Source: CAZCBX01 sp964497185 (GTDB lineage: Bacteria > Bdellovibrionota_G > JALEGL01 > JAGRMV01). Taken from it: a DNA stretch of 64,000 nucleotides. This document shows positions 60,841 through 64,000 of the stretch, piece after piece. The stretch's first letter is position 1; each line of letters starts with the position of its first letter. Location of the stretch: positions 62,001 through 126,000 of the forward strand of contig CAZCBX010000003.1 in NCBI GenBank assembly GCA_964497185.1. Reading direction: 5' to 3'. Under the pieces are notes generated by a model. That model was not told the origin of the DNA. It worked only from the letters and a program-made list of their open reading frames with translations, and made no database searches. The position numbers and the translations under genes were made by a program.

Positions 60841-63800
60841 ATGCAACAATGGATGTATGGGTTGTTGATGGGGTTATGTGTATTTGCTACGCATGCTCAC
60901 CCAGATCTAGCCTCTCCTAGCTGGTTTGATCCCGATGGGGTTGGAAACGGAAATGACTGGCATTATCGTGTACCAGTGGATGTGTCCGGTGGCGCGCCCG
61001 ATGGTCTGATTCGCATTAGCATCGATGCCGATGCATTACTCACCACACTGAATGTTACTGGAACCTTGGATGACCAATCCATTCGCGTGGTGCGAAGCAA
61101 TGGTTTGGAAGCCGCCAGTTATGTTTTTTTGGATGACGCTTATTTGGCCAGTCCGGATGCGCTTGGCAATGGCCAAGGCGACATTGTTCTTGAGTTGGAA
61201 GATGTGGCAACACACTATGTGTACTTTGACATTTTGGCCAATAGCGCGGCGGGTAAAACGCCTACGGCTGCCATGGCTCCTGCATGGTATGATTTTGCAT
61301 GGTCCAGCCGGCTGGCGCTCACCGCAGATAACTCAGCCAATGGCAATGCACTGGATGCGTACCAAGTGTACGTAGAAGTCGATAACAGTTATCCAGATTT
61401 TTGGGCCAGCGTCGACCCTCAAGGCGATGATGTTCGTTTTGTACTGGATGATCAAACCACCGAGCTTGATTTTGCCATTCAATACTTAGATACCACCCAG
61501 CAACGTGCAGCTTTTTGGGTGAAGATGGATAGCCTGCCCGCCAATGACACCCAAGATTTTTATTTATACTATGGCAATTCTGCCGCAGTCAATCAGAGTG
61601 ATGTGGAAACCACCTTTTCTTACAGCATGTTGACTGACTTAATGGTGGTGGTGGGTGAAAATATAGACGGCGGCAATGTTGCCGTGATCAGCTTATACGA
61701 TGGCAACACCATCACAGATGGAAGCACCACATTGAATTTGGACCGAGGGGACATTGGCACATTTACGGGGGTCGATGTAAGTGATGTCATTCAAGCCACC
61801 AAACCTTTTTATGGCCGGGGTACAGGGGATGGCGAAGATGCCATTGTGCCCATCTCATTTGCCTCCACATTGTTTTTGGGTCCGACCGAACGCAGCGGCA
61901 CACAAACGTGGAGCGTGTATGCGCCTTTTGACGCGGCCACGGTAACCATCGAAAATGGTGGTGCAGATGGTTCACCTTCTGTGACGGCGCTGGTCCAAGG
62001 CGTACAGCAAACCATTAGCAAAGATGTGAGTTCAAGCAACAACACGGCCATTCTCACTGCCACCACACCCATCATTGGCTATCACCAAACAGGCAGCTCG
62101 GATGCATTTGTGTTGGTGGAGCCTGCCGAAGATATTTATGGCATTCGATCCAACAGCTTATTTATTGGCTATTCAGCCAATGGCACCAGCGGCACGTCGT
62201 ACCCTTCATCGGGTGGGTCCAGCGCCATAGGGGGCAACCGTGGTCAAAGCAATAGCCCTGGCAACGGCAGCAATGGCTCACAAGGCACGGGCGATGCCTA
62301 CCACTTATCTGCCAATGCACCCATCAACGCCATACAGCAAGCCGATTCGGACGGAAGTGAGACCACCAACTTTTTGCCCATCCGCGAGATGAACCGAGAA
62401 TATTTTATGCCCACCACCGCAGAATATGTTGCCATTGTCTGTCCTTTTTCAACCACCGTGAGACTGTTCAGCCCTGCCAATGCAGTGGTAGCCACCCAAG
62501 CGTGCAGCGCCTCGGGGCAAACACCGGGTAAAGTTATTTTCAATTCGGGTCCATATGCAGCGGGCCATTATGTTAGGGCCAACCGAGTGTTTTACGCTTA
62601 TTACGAAGATGATGCCACCGATGATGAAACCAACTTATGGGGCGCCAGCGCGTCTCGCAAACTGGCATTTCCAGCACCCACGGTATCCATTGGTTCAACT
62701 TCCATCATTGACGCCACCACGCCTGGTGTGCCCCAAGGTTTTGGGGTGCAAAACACAACCGTCACGGGCCCCTACGTTTGTGGAGACAGCGTGACTGTCA
62801 CCACCACCACCGATGTGGGACAGTATTTAGGCACCGGCGCACAAAATACCATTGAAGCCCGTGTGCAAGACAACACGATGGCCCCTTTCACCACGCTTAC
62901 CTTGTTTGATGATGGCGCTAGCGGCTCGGATGCCGTGGCAAACGATGGCATTTACACCAATACTTTTACCATTCCCAATGTGAGCACGGTCAGCGGCAAC
63001 TGGACCGTCGCATCCAGACCCGGCAGTTCTCCCAATTATGATAATGGTTACATTGCATTGGATAACGTCACGTTGGGTGTTACGTGTGGCGTGCAGCCCG
63101 ACGCGCTGATTAAAAATGAGGACGATGCCACTTACACCGGCAACAACCTATACGAAAATTTTGTCATGACCCAAACTGCGTCACAAAGCTTGGACAACGG
63201 CGAAACCATCACGTTTGATGTACGCGTTCAAAACGATGGACAGCTGACCGATCAAGTCAATCTCCAAGGCACGGGCACCACCGATGTGGGTGGGGGCACG
63301 TTTTCTGTGGCTTATTTTAACGGCACCACCAACATCACCAGCCAAGTGACCGGCTCTGGGTATGCCATCAACAATTTGGCTGTGGGCGCCAGCCGCAATT
63401 TTCAAATCGAAGTGACCGCTGACTTTGCCATCGACAGTGGCACCATGCTCAACATCGATGTGTTGGCTTCGTCCACGGTCGATGGTAGCAAAGTAGACCA
63501 AGTCAGAGCGATCGTGGGACTCAATGCGGTGGACTCAGATGGCGACGGTTTCACCAATGGACAGGAGCTTTTGCAAGGGTTGGATCCAAACAACATGGAC
63601 TCAGATGGCGATACCATTGCGGACAATCAAGAGGTGACCAACATTGACGATCCCGAAGACACCGATGGCGATGGAACCATCGATGCACTGGATGACGACA
63701 GTGACAACGATGGCATTGCCGACTCAGTGGAAGCAGGCGATGCCAACCTGGCCACTCCCCCCATTGATACAGACAACGATGGCATACCCAATTTTCAAGA

Positions 63801-64000
63801 TTTAGACAGCGACAACGATGGTACGCCCGATGCCTTTGAGGGTGATGGGGATTCGGATCGCGATGGTGTGCCTGATTATATCGATACGGTCAATTCGGTT
63901 GCCAACACCAATCAATTTGTTGGAAATGATGCGCTTCAAGGTGGAGGCGGTTGTCAAACAAGTCATGCGCCTTTGGTGTTTTGGTTGGCGTTGGGTTGCA
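60841..64000 (+). CDS. giant secreted surface protein: DUF2341, CARDB-like, TSP3 repeats, MYXO/JDVT-CTERM-like tail (3' truncated)
   Basis: The frame is open without a stop for 1,053 codons and runs off the window. GAGG lies eight bases before the ATG. Signal peptide (about 1-20), then a DUF2341-like domain (about 165-260; DAYQVYVEVDN, DDVRFVLDDQTTELDF, FWVKMDSLPANDTQDFYLYY), a choice-of-anchor-X-like part (about 640-735; TLTLFDDGASGSDAVANDGI), a CARDB-like domain (about 765-865), and Asp-rich thrombospondin type 3 calcium repeats (about 898-1015; DSDGDGFTNGQE, DTDGDGTIDALDDDSDNDGI). The end GGGGC (C1038) followed by a hydrophobic run fits a cysteine-type C-terminal sorting signal. Confidence 0.85.
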   Translation, partial: MQQWMYGLLMGLCVFATHAHPDLASPSWFDPDGVGNGNDWHYRVPVDVSGGAPDGLIRISIDADALLTTLNVTGTLDDQSIRVVRSNGLEAASYVFLDDAYLASPDALGNGQGDIVLELEDVATHYVYFDILANSAAGKTPTAAMAPAWYDFAWSSRLALTADNSANGNALDAYQVYVEVDNSYPDFWASVDPQGDDVRFVLDDQTTELDFAIQYLDTTQQRAAFWVKMDSLPANDTQDFYLYYGNSAAVNQSDVETTFSYSMLTDLMVVVGENIDGGNVAVISLYDGNTITDGSTTLNLDRGDIGTFTGVDVSDVIQATKPFYGRGTGDGEDAIVPISFASTLFLGPTERSGTQTWSVYAPFDAATVTIENGGADGSPSVTALVQGVQQTISKDVSSSNNTAILTATTPIIGYHQTGSSDAFVLVEPAEDIYGIRSNSLFIGYSANGTSGTSYPSSGGSSAIGGNRGQSNSPGNGSNGSQGTGDAYHLSANAPINAIQQADSDGSETTNFLPIREMNREYFMPTTAEYVAIVCPFSTTVRLFSPANAVVATQACSASGQTPGKVIFNSGPYAAGHYVRANRVFYAYYEDDATDDETNLWGASASRKLAFPAPTVSIGSTSIIDATTPGVPQGFGVQNTTVTGPYVCGDSVTVTTTTDVGQYLGTGAQNTIEARVQDNTMAPFTTLTLFDDGASGSDAVANDGIYTNTFTIPNVSTVSGNWTVASRPGSSPNYDNGYIALDNVTLGVTCGVQPDALIKNEDDATYTGNNLYENFVMTQTASQSLDNGETITFDVRVQNDGQLTDQVNLQGTGTTDVGGGTFSVAYFNGTTNITSQVTGSGYAINNLAVGASRNFQIEVTADFAIDSGTMLNIDVLASSTVDGSKVDQVRAIVGLNAVDSDGDGFTNGQELLQGLDPNNMDSDGDTIADNQEVTNIDDPEDTDGDGTIDALDDDSDNDGIADSVEAGDANLATPPIDTDNDGIPNFQDLDSDNDGTPDAFEGDGDSDRDGVPDYIDTVNSVANTNQFVGNDALQGGGGCQTSHAPLVFWLALGC

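Overview
This 64 kb window looks like chromosome of a Gram-negative (diderm) bacterium of the deltaproteobacterial grade, near Myxococcota or Bdellovibrionota. The pointers are lipoproteins with lipoboxes plus LspA, a secretin and an AsmA protein; two Hanks-type Ser/Thr kinases with C-terminal FGE or PEGA domains; a dimeric glycyl-tRNA synthetase; the GatCAB amidotransferase with a tRNA-Gln; and an end-truncated surface protein whose last visible residues resemble a MYXO/JDVT-CTERM sorting tail. This placement is inference; no 16S gene is present. GC is near one half except for an AT-rich stretch at about 47.4-50.7 kb.

Layout. 0-12.4 kb: a kinase-FGE fusion, Rep helicase, an ABC-type binding protein, glyQS followed by a kinase and a membrane metalloprotease-like protein, lspA, comF and dusB. 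12.6-21.6 kb (minus strand apart from an insert): a metzincin lipoprotein, then the conserved block dnaB-rplI-rpsR/rpsF-pth-rplY-prs-tRNA-Gln-ispE. Here S6 and S18 are one continuous reading frame. Between prs and tRNA-Gln sits an accessory insert of about 2 kb (lipoprotein, HEPN/MNT pair, deleted EamA transporter) with a 35-bp direct repeat and a duplication of the tRNA-Gln 3' end. 21.8-24.7 kb: yebC-ruvC-ruvA-ruvB. 24.7-35.7 kb: an FHA-like/TPR membrane pair, an M16 protease, tRNA-Leu, yqgE, a HEAT-like protein and a minimal Tad set (secretin, CpaF, TadB, TadC). 35.8-39.0 kb: gatCAB. 39-43.1 kb: small secreted proteins, an L,D-transpeptidase-like protein, two large foldback sequences and a photolyase. 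43.2-50.6 kb: a secreted cluster of CX4CH/CxxCH lipoproteins around a Tat-exported DUF1501-like protein. 51-55.9 kb (mostly minus): ymdB, 5-FTHF cyclo-ligase, zapA, a structured non-coding stretch, a degenerate Na/Pi-PhoU-like protein, ftsY and khpA. 56-64 kb: envelope proteins, AsmA and a giant surface protein cut by the window end.

How genes work together: tRNA-Gln has U1-A72 and gatCAB lies in the window, fitting indirect Gln-tRNA synthesis by transamidation. RuvABC resolves Holliday junctions. The Tad genes give the secretin, ATPase and platform of a pilus or secretion machine, but no pilin or prepilin peptidase is visible here. The 43-48 kb lipoproteins may form a surface complex.

The most notable items are the S6-S18 fusion, the island at tRNA-Gln, and a family of long intergenic palindromes sharing a TCCTCGC...GCGGAG core. 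I saw no CRISPR array, rRNA, transposase or phage gene. No unmistakably new system is proven; the strongest candidates are in the findings.
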